A DNA stretch of 64,000 nt from Candidatus Rokuibacteriota bacterium (GCA_016188005.1 JACPIQ010000067.1:1-64000); one strand, 5' to 3'. Positions 21,009-30,945 are shown, counted from the first letter of the stretch. The notes: generated from the sequence alone by a model not told the origin. Made by a program: numbers and translations.

Positions 21009-21458
21009 CTACCACAGGGCCAGCGAGGCGACCACGCGCCTCGCGGCGGGAAGACCGCCTTCGAGATAGAGGACACCCAGCACGGCCTCGAGCGCCGTGG
21101 CGAGCACCGACTCCCTGGCCCGCCCGCCCTGCTGGGCCTCGCCCCGTCCGAGGCGGAGCAGCTCGCCCAGCTCGAGCCGCTCGGCGCAGCGGGCGAGCGC
21201 CGCCCCCGAGACGATCTCAGCCCTGCGGGGGGTCAGGAGGCCCACCGGGTCTCCCGGCGCCGCCCGCCAGAGCTGCTCGGTGACGATGAGCTGGAGGACG
21301 GCATCGCCGAGGAAGGCCAGCGCCTCGTTGTCCGGGCTCTCCGGGTGCTCGTTGGCGTAGGAGCGATGGGTCAGGGCCTGGAGGAGCAGCGCGGGATCCC
21401 CGAAGGCATGGCCGAGACGGGCCCCCAGGACGTCGAGCGGATCCGGCGGCCGCGCCAC
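21009..21458 (-). CDS. RNase III-family ribonuclease lacking dsRBD, Mini-III-like active site
   Basis: A 149-residue protein covering only the RNase III catalytic domain; the C-terminal dsRNA-binding domain of ordinary Rnc (about 220 residues) is absent. Helix 1 looks like Rnc (LLLQALTHRSYANE), but the signature reads NEALAFLGDAV, with alanine 48 where E. coli Rnc has catalytic Glu41. The second motif reads ATALEAVLG, with threonine 121 in place of Asp114. Asp52 and Glu124 remain. This residue pattern (A and T) is that of Mini-III, which trims 23S rRNA in Bacillus. The gene occupies the usual rnc place right after fabF: its GTG at 21458 directly abuts the fabF stop. Confidence 0.75.
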   Translation of the reverse strand: MARPPDPLDVLGARLGHAFGDPALLLQALTHRSYANEHPESPDNEALAFLGDAVLQLIVTEQLWRAAPGDPVGLLTPRRAEIVSGAALARCAERLELGELLRLGRGEAQQGGRARESVLATALEAVLGVLYLEGGLPAARRVVASLALW

Positions 21459-22703
<1,245 letters not shown>

Positions 22704-22731
22704 GCGTCCCCCTCGCCGGGCGGCCCCGCCC

Positions 22732-22968
22732 TCAGGCCTTGTCCCTGATGTAGCGGATGGCGTCGCCGACGGTCGTGATCTTCTCGGCGTCCTCGTCGGG
22801 GATCTCGATGCCGAACTCCTCCTCGAACGCCATCACGAGCTCCACCGTGTCCAGGGAGTCGGCGTTGAGGTCCTCGATGAACTTCGCCTCCATCGTGACC
22901 TCGTCGGGCCTGACTCCGAGGTTCTCGCTGATGATCTCCCGGACCCGCTCTTCGACTGGCTTCGACAT
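22732..22968 (-). CDS. acpP: Acyl carrier protein
   Basis: A 78-residue acidic helical protein carrying the growing acyl chain. The phosphopantetheine site is the serine in [15 protein letters not shown] (serine 38). ATG 22968 gives the normal length ([12 protein letters not shown]); a G-rich ribosome site lies just upstream. It sits between fabG and fabF, as in many bacteria. Confidence 0.96.
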   Translation of the reverse strand: MSKPVEERVREIISENLGVRPDEVTMEAKFIEDLNADSLDTVELVMAFEEEFGIEIPDEDAEKITTVGDAIRYIRDKA

Positions 22969-23043
22969 CAACACCCCCCGTGGCACGGCTGACGTGCGTG
23001 AAGGTCCACTGCCTGCCGCGGCGGCGCCGCGGCGCTACAGTCG

Positions 23044-23799
23044 CTACATGTACAGGCCGCCGTTGACGTGAATCGCCTGCCCCGTGACGTACGCGGCGCC
23101 GTCGCCGGCCAGGAACCGCACGATCTCGGCGATCTCACGAGCCGAGCCCATCCGCTTGAGCGGCACCTGCTGGAGCAGCGCCTCCCGGGCCTCCGGCGGG
23201 ATCGTCGCGGCCATGTCCGTGTCGATCAGCCCCGGCGCCACGGCGTTCACGAGGATGTTCCAGTGAGCAAGCTCACGGGCGGCGGCCTTCGTGAGACCGA
23301 TGACCCCCGCCTTGGCGGCCGAATAGTTCACCTGCCCGGCATTGCCCATGGCCCCGGCCGTCGAGGAGATGTTGATGATGCGCCCGCTCCTCTGCCGCAT
23401 CATCACCTTCGCCACGGCACGCGTCATCAGGAACACCCCGCGAAGGTTGGTGTCCAGGACCTGGTCCCACTCTTCGTCCTTCATGCGGACGAGCAGCTGA
23501 TCCCGCGTGATGCCGGCGTTGTTCACCAGCACGTCGACACGCCCGAAGCGCTCGCGGGAGGCTGCGACGAGCCGGTCGGCATCCTCGCGCCGGGCCGCGT
23601 CGGCGACGACGGCGAGCACCGGGCCGCCCAATGCTTCCAGCCCCTTGGCCGCAGCCTCGAGCCGCCCCGCGTCGCGGCCAGAGACTATCACGGAAGCCCC
23701 GTCCTCTGCCAACAAGCCGGCGATGGCCAGCCCGATGCCGCGGCTGCCGCCGGTGACGAGTGCAACACGCCCCGCCAGCGGCTTGGCTCCCTCGCTCAC
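23044..23799 (-). CDS. fabG: 3-oxoacyl-ACP reductase (FabG)
   Basis: A 251-residue NADPH-dependent SDR that reduces 3-oxoacyl-ACP in fatty acid elongation. It has TGGSRGIG near residue 14, NNAGITRDQLLVRMKDEEWD (a FabG hallmark), the serine in NISSTAG, the VNYSAAKAG catalytic pair and the C-terminal GQAIHVNGGLYM. The GTG at 23799 overlaps the fabD stop as GTGA. Position between fabD and acpP makes the assignment firm. Confidence 0.94.
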   Translation of the reverse strand: MSEGAKPLAGRVALVTGGSRGIGLAIAGLLAEDGASVIVSGRDAGRLEAAAKGLEALGGPVLAVVADAARREDADRLVAASRERFGRVDVLVNNAGITRDQLLVRMKDEEWDQVLDTNLRGVFLMTRAVAKVMMRQRSGRIINISSTAGAMGNAGQVNYSAAKAGVIGLTKAAARELAHWNILVNAVAPGLIDTDMAATIPPEAREALLQQVPLKRMGSAREIAEIVRFLAGDGAAYVTGQAIHVNGGLYM

Positions 23800-24923
23800 G
23801 CGCGCGCCTCGCCGCCTCGCTCCGCTCGGGGGATCTCCATCTCCGCTCGGCTCGGCGCGCTTCGCGCTTCCTGATCCATCCGGCTCGGCTCGCCTGCGGC
23901 TGCGCCTCGCACTGCCGGCTGCGCCTCGCCGCCTCGCTCCGCTCGGGGGGTCTCCATCTCCGCTCGGCTCGCCTGCGGCTGCGCCTCGCCAACCTTGGTC
24001 AGGGCGGCGACCGCCTTCTCGAGCGAGGCGGGATCTTCGACCGCGAGCCCCCGCGTCCCGTCCAGGGTCCTCTTCAGGAGCCCGGTGAGCACACGCCCCG
24101 GGCCCACCTCGACGAAGGCGGTGGCGCCCTCGCGGGCCAGGCGCTCGAGGCACTCCGTCCAGCGCACCGGGCTCTGCACCTGCCGGACGAGGAAAGGCCG
24201 GACCTGGTCGGCCGCGGCCGTGACGCCCGCGTCCACGTTGCGCACCACGGGGATCCTCGGCGCAGTGACGCGCACCGCGTCCAGCTCGGCTGCGAGCCGG
24301 TCGGCGGCCGGCTTCATGAGCGCCGAGTGGAACGGCGCGCTGACGGGGAGCATCACGCTCTTCTTCCCGCCCCGGGCGGCGGCGGCGCTCACGGCCCGCT
24401 CCACCGCGGTCCGGTGCCCGGCGATGACGATCTGCCCCGGGGAGTTGATGTTGGCCACTCCGACCACCTCGCCCCGGGCGGCCTCGGCGCACACCTCCTC
24501 CGCCACGGACAGCTCGACCCCCAGGAGCGCGGCCATGGCCCCCATGCCCACGGGCACCGCCTCCTGCATGAACTCGCCGCGCTTGCGTACCAGCCGCACC
24601 GCGTCCGGGAACCGGAGCGCCCCCGCCACGACCAGCGCCGAGTACTCGCCGAGGCTGTGCCCGGCGGCCAGCTGCGGCGTCACGCCCCGCTCGGCGAGGG
24701 CCGCGGCGGCCGCCACGCTCGCCGTCAGGACCGCGGGCTGCGTGTTGGCCGTGAGCGCGGGATCAGCCTCCGGCCCCTCGAAGCAGAGCCGTGACAGGGA
24801 GAAGGCCAGCGCCTCGTCGGCCTCCTGGAAGACGGCGGCTGCCGCGCGCGAGGCGGCCGCCAGCTCCCGGCCCATCCCGACGGCCTGGGAGCCCTGACCG
24901 GGGAAAAGGAAGGCGATCTTCAC
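23796..24923 (-). CDS. fabD: Malonyl-CoA:ACP transacylase (FabD) with repetitive C-terminal extension
   Basis: A 375-residue enzyme moving malonyl from CoA to ACP. The N-terminus FLFPGQGSQAVGMG, the nucleophile serine 90 in GHSLGEYSALV, the arginine in MQEAVPVGMGAMAA and the histidine in PVSAPFHSALM are normal. The FabD fold should end near residue 310. A further tail of about 63 residues is low-complexity and holds two near-identical units (SRAEMEIPRAERGGEA and SRAEMETPRAERGGEA) encoded by a 51-bp direct repeat. The tail runs up to the GTGA overlap with fabG, so the repeat appears to have been inserted in frame before the stop. Confidence 0.93.
   Translation of the reverse strand: MKIAFLFPGQGSQAVGMGRELAAASRAAAAVFQEADEALAFSLSRLCFEGPEADPALTANTQPAVLTASVAAAAALAERGVTPQLAAGHSLGEYSALVVAGALRFPDAVRLVRKRGEFMQEAVPVGMGAMAALLGVELSVAEEVCAEAARGEVVGVANINSPGQIVIAGHRTAVERAVSAAAARGGKKSVMLPVSAPFHSALMKPAADRLAAELDAVRVTAPRIPVVRNVDAGVTAAADQVRPFLVRQVQSPVRWTECLERLAREGATAFVEVGPGRVLTGLLKRTLDGTRGLAVEDPASLEKAVAALTKVGEAQPQASRAEMETPRAERGGEAQPAVRGAAAGEPSRMDQEARSAPSRAEMEIPRAERGGEARA
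23804..23971. repeat. 51-bp direct repeat pair inside the 3' end of fabD
   Basis: Positions 23804-23854 and 23921-23971 agree at 50 of 51 bases and lie 117 bp (39 codons) apart, keeping the fabD frame. A further shared 24-base block (GGCTCGCCTGCGGCTGCGCC...) occurs at 23887-23910 and 23967-23990. The sequence has an unusually simple GC-skewed, CTCG-rich composition unlike the rest of fabD. Confidence 0.85.
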
Positions 24924-24930
24924 GGACGCC

Positions 24931-25911
24931 TCACCACCGGATCAGGGCGGCACCCCAGGTGAAGCCGCCGCCAAAGGCCGCCAGCAGGACCAGGTCCCCC
25001 GCGCTCAGGCGCTTCGTCGCCCACGCCTCCTCCATGGCGACGTAGACCGACGCCGCGCCCGTGTTGCCGTAGCGATCCACGTTCACGAACACGCGGTCCA
25101 TGGGCAGCTTGAGCCGCTTCGCCGCCGCCTCGATGATGCGCAGATTGGCCTGGTGGGGGACGAAGATCGTCAGGTCGTCGGCGGTTAGGCCGTTCCGCTG
25201 GAGGATCCGCTTCGCGCAGTCCTCGAACATCCTGACCGCCACCTTGAACAGCTCGTTGCCCTTCATCTTCGCGTAGTGCATCCGCTTGTCCACCGTCTCG
25301 TGGGTGGCGGGGTTGCGCGAGCCCCCCGCGGGCTGGTAGAGCAGCTCCCAGTAGCGGCCGTCCGAGTAGAGATCGGTGTCGAGGATGCCGGACTCGTCGT
25401 CGGAAGCGCGCAGCACGGCCGCGCCGGCGGCATCGGCCAGCAGGATGCACGTCCCCCGGTCGGTGTAGTCGGTGATGCGCGACAGGCACTCGGCCCCGAT
25501 GCAGAGGACGGTGTGGTACTTGCCCGTCTGGATGTACTGCGAGCCGATGGAGAGGCTGTAGATGGAGCCGGTGCACGCCGCGTACACGTCCGTGGAGCCG
25601 GCGTTCCGGCAGCCGAGCCGGTGCTGGATGATGTTTCCCACCGTGGGGAAGGCCATGTCCCCCGTCGTCGTGCCGACGATGATGAGGTCGATCTCGCCCG
25701 GCTCCACCTTGGCCCGCTCGAGCGCCTGCTGCGCGGCGCGGAGGGCGAGGTCGGACGTGGCCTCGCTCGGGTCGGCGATCCGCCGCTCCCGGATACCCGT
25801 GCGCTGGACGATCCACTCGTCCGAGGTCTCGACCATCTTCTGGAGATCGTCATTGGTCAGGACCCGCTGGGGAGCGTACGCGCCGACGCCGATGATCTTC
25901 GCGCGCTTCAT
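24931..25911 (-). CDS. fabH: 3-oxoacyl-ACP synthase III (FabH)
   Basis: A 326-residue initiating condensing enzyme using acetyl-CoA (or branched acyl-CoA) and malonyl-ACP. The cysteine is in AACTGSIYSLSIG, the histidine in FVPHQANLRIIEAA and the asparagine in YGNTGAASVYVAM. The N-terminus KRAKIIGVGAYAPQRVLTN is typical. Its ATG overlaps the plsX stop by 4 bp, and it ends 7 bp before fabD, so it is co-translated in the lipid operon. Confidence 0.95.
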   Translation of the reverse strand: MKRAKIIGVGAYAPQRVLTNDDLQKMVETSDEWIVQRTGIRERRIADPSEATSDLALRAAQQALERAKVEPGEIDLIIVGTTTGDMAFPTVGNIIQHRLGCRNAGSTDVYAACTGSIYSLSIGSQYIQTGKYHTVLCIGAECLSRITDYTDRGTCILLADAAGAAVLRASDDESGILDTDLYSDGRYWELLYQPAGGSRNPATHETVDKRMHYAKMKGNELFKVAVRMFEDCAKRILQRNGLTADDLTIFVPHQANLRIIEAAAKRLKLPMDRVFVNVDRYGNTGAASVYVAMEEAWATKRLSAGDLVLLAAFGGGFTWGAALIRW

Positions 25912-26933
25912 TCGCGTCCTCCCTCACGCCCCTCGGCCAGCACCGCCTCGGCCTCCAGGGCCTTCGTGATGTGCTCGTTGACGTCGTTCTTCACCCACTC
26001 GGCCGCCACGCGCACGGCGTTCTTGATCGCCTTCACGGGAGAGGAACCGTGGCAGATGATGGAGGCGCCGTTGTTCCCCAGGAGCGGCGCCCCGCCCATC
26101 TCCGTGTAGTCCACGCGGCGCTTCATCCGCGCGAAGGCCGCCCGGGACAGCACCGCGCCGGCCCTGGAGACGACGTCGCGGGTCAGCTCCTCCCGGATCA
26201 TGGAGGTGAGCATCTCGGCCAGGCTCTCGGAGATCTTCAGACAGACGTTGCCCGTGAAGCCGTCGGTGACCACGACATCGCAGCGTCCGTTGTAGATGTC
26301 GCGTCCCTCGACGTTACCGATGAAATTGAGCGACGACCCCCGGAGCCCCTCGTAAGCGTCCTTCACCAGCTCGTTGCCCTTGCCCTCCTCCTCGCCCACC
26401 GACAGGAGTCCCACCCGTGGGTTGTCCTTGCCGATGATGTCGCGTGAGTAGACGTGCCCCATCACCGCGAACTGCAGCAGGTGTCTGGGCTTGGGATCCA
26501 CGTTCGCGCCGGCGTCGATGAGGACCGTGTAGCCGGACAGGCTCGGGAGCGGGGCGGCGATGGCGGGACGGTCCACGCCGGGCAGCACGCCCAGGACGTA
26601 CATGCCGATGGCCATGGCCGCCCCGGTGTTGCCAGCCGAGACCAGCGCGCTGCACTCGCCCTCCTTGACCAGCTCGGCGGCCACGCGCAGGGAGGAGTCC
26701 CGCTTGCGGCGGAGCGCCTGGGAGGGCGCCTCGGCCATGCCGACGACCTGCGAGGCATGCCGGATAGCGAGCGGCAGGTCCTGGGCCTCGAGCCGGACGA
26801 TCTCGCGCTCGATGGCCGCCCTGTCTCCGACCAGCACCGAGGCGAGGCCGAACTCGCGGGCGGCAGCCACGGCGCCCTCCACGACGACCGCGGGCCCGAA
26901 GTCGCCCCCCATGGCATCGAGCGCGATTTTCAT
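25908..26933 (-). CDS. plsX: Phosphate acyltransferase PlsX
   Basis: A 341-residue peripheral membrane enzyme making acyl-phosphate from acyl-ACP for phospholipid synthesis. The start KIALDAMGGDFGPAVVVEGA is diagnostic. VSAGNTGAAMAIG, LIDAGANVDPKP, VTDGFTGNVCLK and GGAPLLGNNGASIICHGSS follow in the expected order. It is followed by fabH (4-bp overlap) and preceded by rpmF 24 bp upstream, the common yceD-rpmF-plsX-fabH arrangement. Confidence 0.95.
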   Translation of the reverse strand: MKIALDAMGGDFGPAVVVEGAVAAAREFGLASVLVGDRAAIEREIVRLEAQDLPLAIRHASQVVGMAEAPSQALRRKRDSSLRVAAELVKEGECSALVSAGNTGAAMAIGMYVLGVLPGVDRPAIAAPLPSLSGYTVLIDAGANVDPKPRHLLQFAVMGHVYSRDIIGKDNPRVGLLSVGEEEGKGNELVKDAYEGLRGSSLNFIGNVEGRDIYNGRCDVVVTDGFTGNVCLKISESLAEMLTSMIREELTRDVVSRAGAVLSRAAFARMKRRVDYTEMGGAPLLGNNGASIICHGSSPVKAIKNAVRVAAEWVKNDVNEHITKALEAEAVLAEGREGGRE

Positions 26934-26957
26934 GGGCGAACCCCGGAGGGGTGGAGG

Positions 26958-27140
26958 CTACTCCCCTTCGATCGAGACGACTTCCCGTCCCTTGTAGAAA
27001 CCGCAGTGCGGGCAGAGCTGATGCGGGAGTTTCACCTCCCGGCACTGGGGACAGGTCGATCGGGGCGGAGCCGCCATCTTGTAGTGGGTGCGGCGCTTCC
27101 GGCCGCGCGTCTTCGAGTGTCGTCGCTTGGGCAGTGGCAT
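26958..27140 (-). CDS. rpmF: 50S ribosomal protein L32
   Basis: A 60-residue protein starting PLPKRRHSKTRGRKRRTHYK, the usual basic L32 start. It has a zinc ribbon of two CxxC pairs (CPQC and CPHC) and a GFYKGREV end. Placement between yceD and plsX is standard and reflects a long-conserved link between ribosome and lipid synthesis genes. Confidence 0.96.
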   Translation of the reverse strand: MPLPKRRHSKTRGRKRRTHYKMAAPPRSTCPQCREVKLPHQLCPHCGFYKGREVVSIEGE

Positions 27141-27204
27141 GGGTGTGTGGCTCCTATGCTGGCCACGCGGAGGGCCTCCCGCGCGGGCAGTGTTCGCGCG
27201 CCGG

Positions 27205-27717
27205 CTACCTCGACAGCCGGTCGGCCAGCCCCTTGAGGGGAGCCCACCGGGGATCGGGCATGCGCGCCTCGCACGCGCAGGGCGTGAGGTTCCGGTTGCC
27301 GCCGCAGACGGGGCAGAGGCCGCGGCAGCCTTCGCTGCAGAGCGGCTTCATGGGGACACCGAGCGAGGCCTCCGTGACGAGGAGCGCGCCGATGTCGAGG
27401 AGGTCGTGCTCGTAGACGTCGGTTTCCAGCTCCTGCGCCCCGAGCTCCCGCTCCTCGGTCCGCCCCCGGGGGCTGGGCACGAAGCGCGCGTCCACGGCGG
27501 GCGCGACCCGTAGCTGGAAGGGCTCGAGGCAGCGCCCGCAGACGAGGGGCACTCGGGCCGCCAGGCTCCCCCGGACCAGGACCACGTCGCCGTCCTTCTC
27601 GACGTGGAGCGACAGCTCCTCCAGAACCCAGCCCGGGTCATCGAAGGGCTGCGGCAGGCAGTCCGCCCCCTCGATCTGGATCCCGTCGTCGGGGATCTCG
27701 GACACCCGGATGAGCAT
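27205..27717 (-). CDS. YceD/DUF177 family protein
   Basis: A 170-residue protein, the usual upstream neighbour of rpmF. Members are implicated in 23S rRNA maturation in plants and bacteria. It has a beta-rich N-terminal part, a CGRCLEPFQL motif and a zinc-type cysteine cluster near the end (CSEGCRGLCPVCGGNRN, then CAC). The start at ATG 27717 (MLIRVSEIPDDG) is favoured by GAGGT 7 bases upstream; a TTG at 27750 would add 11 residues that include the ribosome site. It is the first gene after the promoter at 27773-27802. Confidence 0.85.
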   Translation of the reverse strand: MLIRVSEIPDDGIQIEGADCLPQPFDDPGWVLEELSLHVEKDGDVVLVRGSLAARVPLVCGRCLEPFQLRVAPAVDARFVPSPRGRTEERELGAQELETDVYEHDLLDIGALLVTEASLGVPMKPLCSEGCRGLCPVCGGNRNLTPCACEARMPDPRWAPLKGLADRLSR

Positions 27718-27772
27718 GTGCCGGACCTCGGTTAAGGTTATATCAAACAATGAGTTCCCCTGAAACCCGGTA

Positions 27773-27802
27773 AGTATAGGCAGCGGGTTGCGCCGTAGTC
27801 AA
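27773..27802 (-). promoter_or_regulatory. Sigma-70 promoter of the yceD-rpmF-plsX-fab operon
   Basis: On the minus strand TTGACT (27797-27802), an 18-base spacer and TATACT (27773-27778) sit about 55 bases before the yceD ATG. Both boxes match consensus at 5 of 6. The surroundings are the most AT-rich in this area, as expected for a strong housekeeping promoter. Confidence 0.7.
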
Positions 27803-27894
27803 CCCCAAAGACCCCCCGGGAAAGCCCTGGAGGGCCCCTCGCCTTGACGCCCCAGGGGGGGGACTGCTAGCATGCGGACTGGAGGGCATCGCCC

Positions 27895-28746
27895 ATGGGC
27901 AACATCTTCAAAACTGCCGTACTGCTCGGGATCCTGACAGGCCTCCTCATCCTCATCGGCGGCGCCCTGGGCGGCCAGCAGGGGATGCTGATGGCCTTTG
28001 TCCTCGCCCTGGCCATGAACTTCGGGAGCTACTGGTTCTCGGACCGCATCGTGCTCGCCATGTACGGCGCCCAGCCGGTGGACGAGGCGAGGGCTCCCGG
28101 CCTCCACCGCACCGTACGCCACCTGGCCACGCGCGCGGGCCTGCCCATGCCGCGGCTCTACGTCATCGCGGGGGACACGCCCAATGCCTTCGCCACGGGG
28201 CGCAATCCCGAGCACGCCGCGGTGGCCGTCACGGAAGGGATCACGCGCATCCTGGATGACGAGGAGCTGGAAGGCGTCCTCGCCCACGAGCTGGCCCACG
28301 TGCGGAACCGCGACACTTTGATCATGACCATCTCCGCCACCCTGGCCGGTGCCATCACCTACGTGGCCCACATGGCCCAGTTTGCGGCCATGTTCGGCGG
28401 GGGGCGGCGCGACGACGAGGAAGACTCCGGCGGCGGGATGATCGGCGCCGTCTTGCTGGCCATCGTCGCCCCGCTGGCGGCGATGCTCATCCAGATGGCC
28501 ATCTCCCGGGCGCGCGAGTTCCACGCCGACGCCACCGGAGCCCGGATCGTGGGCCGGCCCTGGGGCCTGGCCAAGGCGCTGGAGAAGATGGAGATGGCCG
28601 CCAGCATCGCGCCCATGCAAGCGAGCCCGGCGACGGCGCACCTGTTCATCGTCAATCCGCTCCGGGGCGGCGCGCTCACGACGCTGTTCTCGACCCATCC
28701 ACCGATCCAGGAGCGGGTGGCGCGGCTCCGCGCCATGAGCATCTGA
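27895..28746 (+). CDS. htpX: Protease HtpX
   Basis: A 283-residue M48 membrane zinc protease that degrades misfolded membrane proteins. Two N-terminal membrane segments (from residue 6) are followed by [20 protein letters not shown], the zinc site [10 protein letters not shown] (HExxH at 131-135), two more hydrophobic segments and the third ligand in [15 protein letters not shown]. The ending [13 protein letters not shown] is typical. It diverges from the fab operon promoter and is followed by a strong terminator. Confidence 0.94.
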   Translation: MGNIFKTAVLLGILTGLLILIGGALGGQQGMLMAFVLALAMNFGSYWFSDRIVLAMYGAQPVDEARAPGLHRTVRHLATRAGLPMPRLYVIAGDTPNAFATGRNPEHAAVAVTEGITRILDDEELEGVLAHELAHVRNRDTLIMTISATLAGAITYVAHMAQFAAMFGGGRRDDEEDSGGGMIGAVLLAIVAPLAAMLIQMAISRAREFHADATGARIVGRPWGLAKALEKMEMAASIAPMQASPATAHLFIVNPLRGGALTTLFSTHPPIQERVARLRAMSI

Positions 28747-28775
28747 CGAAGAACGGCAGAAGCGAGGAGCCTCCG

Positions 28776-28804
28776 GGGGAGACCAACAACCGTCTCCCCT
28801 TTTT
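28776..28804 (+). terminator. Rho-independent terminator after htpX
   Basis: GGGGAGAC (28776-28783) and GTCTCCCC (28792-28799) form a perfect 8-bp stem with an 8-base loop, followed by TTTTT. It lies 30 bp after the htpX stop and immediately before ccmA, isolating the two transcripts. Confidence 0.85.
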
Positions 28805-28810
28805 GATGAC

Positions 28811-29530
28811 ATGATGATCACCGCCGCCGGCCTCGGGAAGTCCTACGGAAAGACCCCCGTGCTCGATGGCGTGTCTCTCGATGTGCCCGCCGGAACCTGC
28901 CTCGTCCTGCTTGGGCCCAACGGAGCGGGAAAGACGACTCTGCTGAGGATCTTCGCGACGCTCGTCCGCCCCACGGCGGGCGCCCTCACGGTGGCCGGGG
29001 TGGACGCCCTCCGGGACCCCGAGCGCGTTCGCGCGGCCATCGGCATGGTGGCTCACGGCTCCTATGTCTACGAAGACTTGACCGCGCTGGAGAATCTGCG
29101 CTTCTGGGCCACCATGGGCGGCCAGGAGGTCGCGGAGGGAGCACTTCGGGCTGCGCTCGCCCAGGTCGAGCTCGAGGCCGTCGCCGACGAGCGCGCCCGC
29201 ACCTTCTCATCCGGCATGAAGCGTCGGATCGGGCTGGCGCGGGTGGCGCTGGGACGGCCGCGCCTCCTCCTCCTCGACGAGCCCTTCACCGGGCTTGACC
29301 GCCAGGGCCGGAAGTGGCTGAGCGAGTTTCTCCTCGCCTTCAAGTCGGGCGGCGGCGCCGTCGTGCTGGCGACGCACAGCTTCGAGGGCGCCCTCGGCGT
29401 CGCCGATCGCATCGCGATCCTGGCGGGCGGCAGGCTGGCGCTGGACCGGCCCGCGGCGGAGCTGTCCCGGGAGGGTCTCCGCCGGATCTACGACGATCTC
29501 ACCGACAGCTCCCCCCTCCCCCCCCGATGA
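28811..29530 (+). CDS. ccmA: Heme exporter ATP-binding protein CcmA
   Basis: A 239-residue ABC ATPase of the CcmABCD complex that releases holo-CcmE during cytochrome c maturation. Walker A GPNGAGKTTLLRI, the signature FSSGMKRRIGLARV and Walker B LLLLDEPFTGLD are intact. It starts directly after the htpX terminator. Its TGA lies inside the first copy of the ccm junction repeat. Confidence 0.92.
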   Translation: MMITAAGLGKSYGKTPVLDGVSLDVPAGTCLVLLGPNGAGKTTLLRIFATLVRPTAGALTVAGVDALRDPERVRAAIGMVAHGSYVYEDLTALENLRFWATMGGQEVAEGALRAALAQVELEAVADERARTFSSGMKRRIGLARVALGRPRLLLLDEPFTGLDRQGRKWLSEFLLAFKSGGGAVVLATHSFEGALGVADRIAILAGGRLALDRPAAELSREGLRRIYDDLTDSSPLPPR

Positions 29531-29591
29531 GCCCCGAAGGGGCGAAGAGGCCCCACCGCAACGTGGAGTCTTCCACGGTCAGGCGTGATAC
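29525..29591 (+). repeat. ccm junction repeat, copy 1 (ccmA/ccmB)
   Basis: The unit begins CGATGAG with the ccmA stop inside, has a stem-loop GCCCC-GAA-GGGGC (29531-29543), then GAAGAGGCC, a second hairpin CGTGGA-GTCT-TCCACG and TCAGGCG, and ends at the ccmB start. Related copies lie at 31553-31796 and 34747-34813. Confidence 0.85.
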
Positions 29592-30272
29592 TTGAACCAG
29601 TACGGACGGCGAGCACTGGTCGTCCTCTGGAAGGATCTCCTGACGGAGCGCCGCTCCAAGGAGAGCCTGAATGCGCTCTTCTTCTTCTCCCTCCTGCTGC
29701 TCTTCCTCTTCCAGTTCGCCCTGGGTCCCGACCGGGAGCGGCTCCAGTCGGCGCTGCCCGGCCTGCTGTGGCTGGGCTTCGTCCTGGCGGGCCTCCTCGG
29801 CCTCGGCCGGAGCTTCATCGCGGAGCGCGACAACGATTGCTGGGAAGGGCTCCTGCTCACGCCCGGGGACAAGTCAGCCATCTACCTCGGCAAGCTCCTC
29901 GCCAACTTCATCCTCATGACGGTGGTCGAGGTGGTGCTCGTGTTCCTCTTCGGCGTCTTCTACAACGTGGACCTCTGGGGTGCGCTCGGCCCCCTGACCG
30001 TCGTGCTCCTCCTGGGCACGGTGGGGCTCTCGGCGGTGGGCACGCTCTTCGCGGCCATGACGGCGCAGGTGCGGGCGCGCGAGCTGCTCTTCCCCGTCCT
30101 GCTCCTCCCCGTCCAGGTCCCGCTCCTGCTCGCAACGGTCAGCGCCACCCAGATCGTGCTGGGTGGGCAGCCCCTTGCCGACGCGGCCTCGTGGCTCAAG
30201 CTCCTGGTCGGCGCCGACATCGTCTACCTCGTCATCGGGCTCCTCACCTTCGAGTTCATCCTGGATGCCTGA
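29592..30272 (+). CDS. ccmB: Heme exporter membrane protein CcmB
   Basis: A 226-residue inner-membrane protein with six membrane segments, partner of CcmA. It has the typical LLWLGFVLAGLLGLGRSF region followed by ERDNDCWEGLLLTPGDKSAIYLGK and a late LLVGADIVYLVIGLL. Translation starts at a TTG right at the end of the ccm repeat, with no strong ribosome site visible, so the repeat may influence initiation. Confidence 0.88.
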   Translation: MNQYGRRALVVLWKDLLTERRSKESLNALFFFSLLLLFLFQFALGPDRERLQSALPGLLWLGFVLAGLLGLGRSFIAERDNDCWEGLLLTPGDKSAIYLGKLLANFILMTVVEVVLVFLFGVFYNVDLWGALGPLTVVLLLGTVGLSAVGTLFAAMTAQVRARELLFPVLLLPVQVPLLLATVSATQIVLGGQPLADAASWLKLLVGADIVYLVIGLLTFEFILDA

Positions 30273-30285
30273 AAGGAAGGCGGCC

Positions 30286-30945
30286 ATGCGAACGTCCACA
30301 CGCGCCCTGGGCTGGCTGGCGGCCCTCGCCTTGGCCATCGGCCTCGGCGCCGCCTTCGGCTACGCGCCGCGGGAGGCGGTGCAGGGCAACGTGCAGCGGA
30401 TCATGTACGTGCACGTGCCCTCGATCCTCACGGCGTACCTGGCCTTCGCGCTGGTGCTGCTCGGGAGCATCGGCTATCTGGCGACGCGGCGGACGGGGTG
30501 GGACCGCCTGGCGGCCTCTGCAGGCGAGCTGGGCGTGCTCTTCACCGGGGTCAGCATCGTGACGGGCTCGATCTGGGGCAAGCCGACCTGGGGCACGTGG
30601 TGGACGTGGGACGCGCGGCTGACCTCGACGGCCGTCCTCTTCCTCGTGTACACGGGGTACCTGCTCCTGCGGGGCATGGTGGACGAACCCGAGAGGCGGG
30701 GACGCTATGCGGCCGTCGTCGGCATCGTGGGGGCCGCCAACATCCCCATCGTCCACTTCTCGGTGAAGTGGTGGCGCGCCCTCCACCAGCCGGCCACGAT
30801 CCTCGGCCCCGAGCCTTCGCCCATCGCCGCGCCCATCGCGACGGCGCTCCTCATGAACTGGATCGCCTTCACACTGCTGTTCGTCTACTTCTTAGCGCGG
30901 CGGGTCGAGCTCGCGCGACTGGAGGACGGAGCTCGCGATGCCTGA
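30286..30945 (+). CDS. ccmC: Heme exporter protein CcmC
   Basis: A 219-residue inner-membrane protein that delivers haem to CcmE. It contains the tryptophan-rich periplasmic WWD motif (WGKPTWGTWWTWDARLTS) and a haem-ligand histidine in each flanking loop (MYVHVPS; VHFSVKWWRALHQP). ATG 30286 is chosen because AAGGAAGG precedes it; ATG 30265 would overlap ccmB. Six membrane segments are seen. Confidence 0.93.
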   Translation: MRTSTRALGWLAALALAIGLGAAFGYAPREAVQGNVQRIMYVHVPSILTAYLAFALVLLGSIGYLATRRTGWDRLAASAGELGVLFTGVSIVTGSIWGKPTWGTWWTWDARLTSTAVLFLVYTGYLLLRGMVDEPERRGRYAAVVGIVGAANIPIVHFSVKWWRALHQPATILGPEPSPIAAPIATALLMNWIAFTLLFVYFLARRVELARLEDGARDA

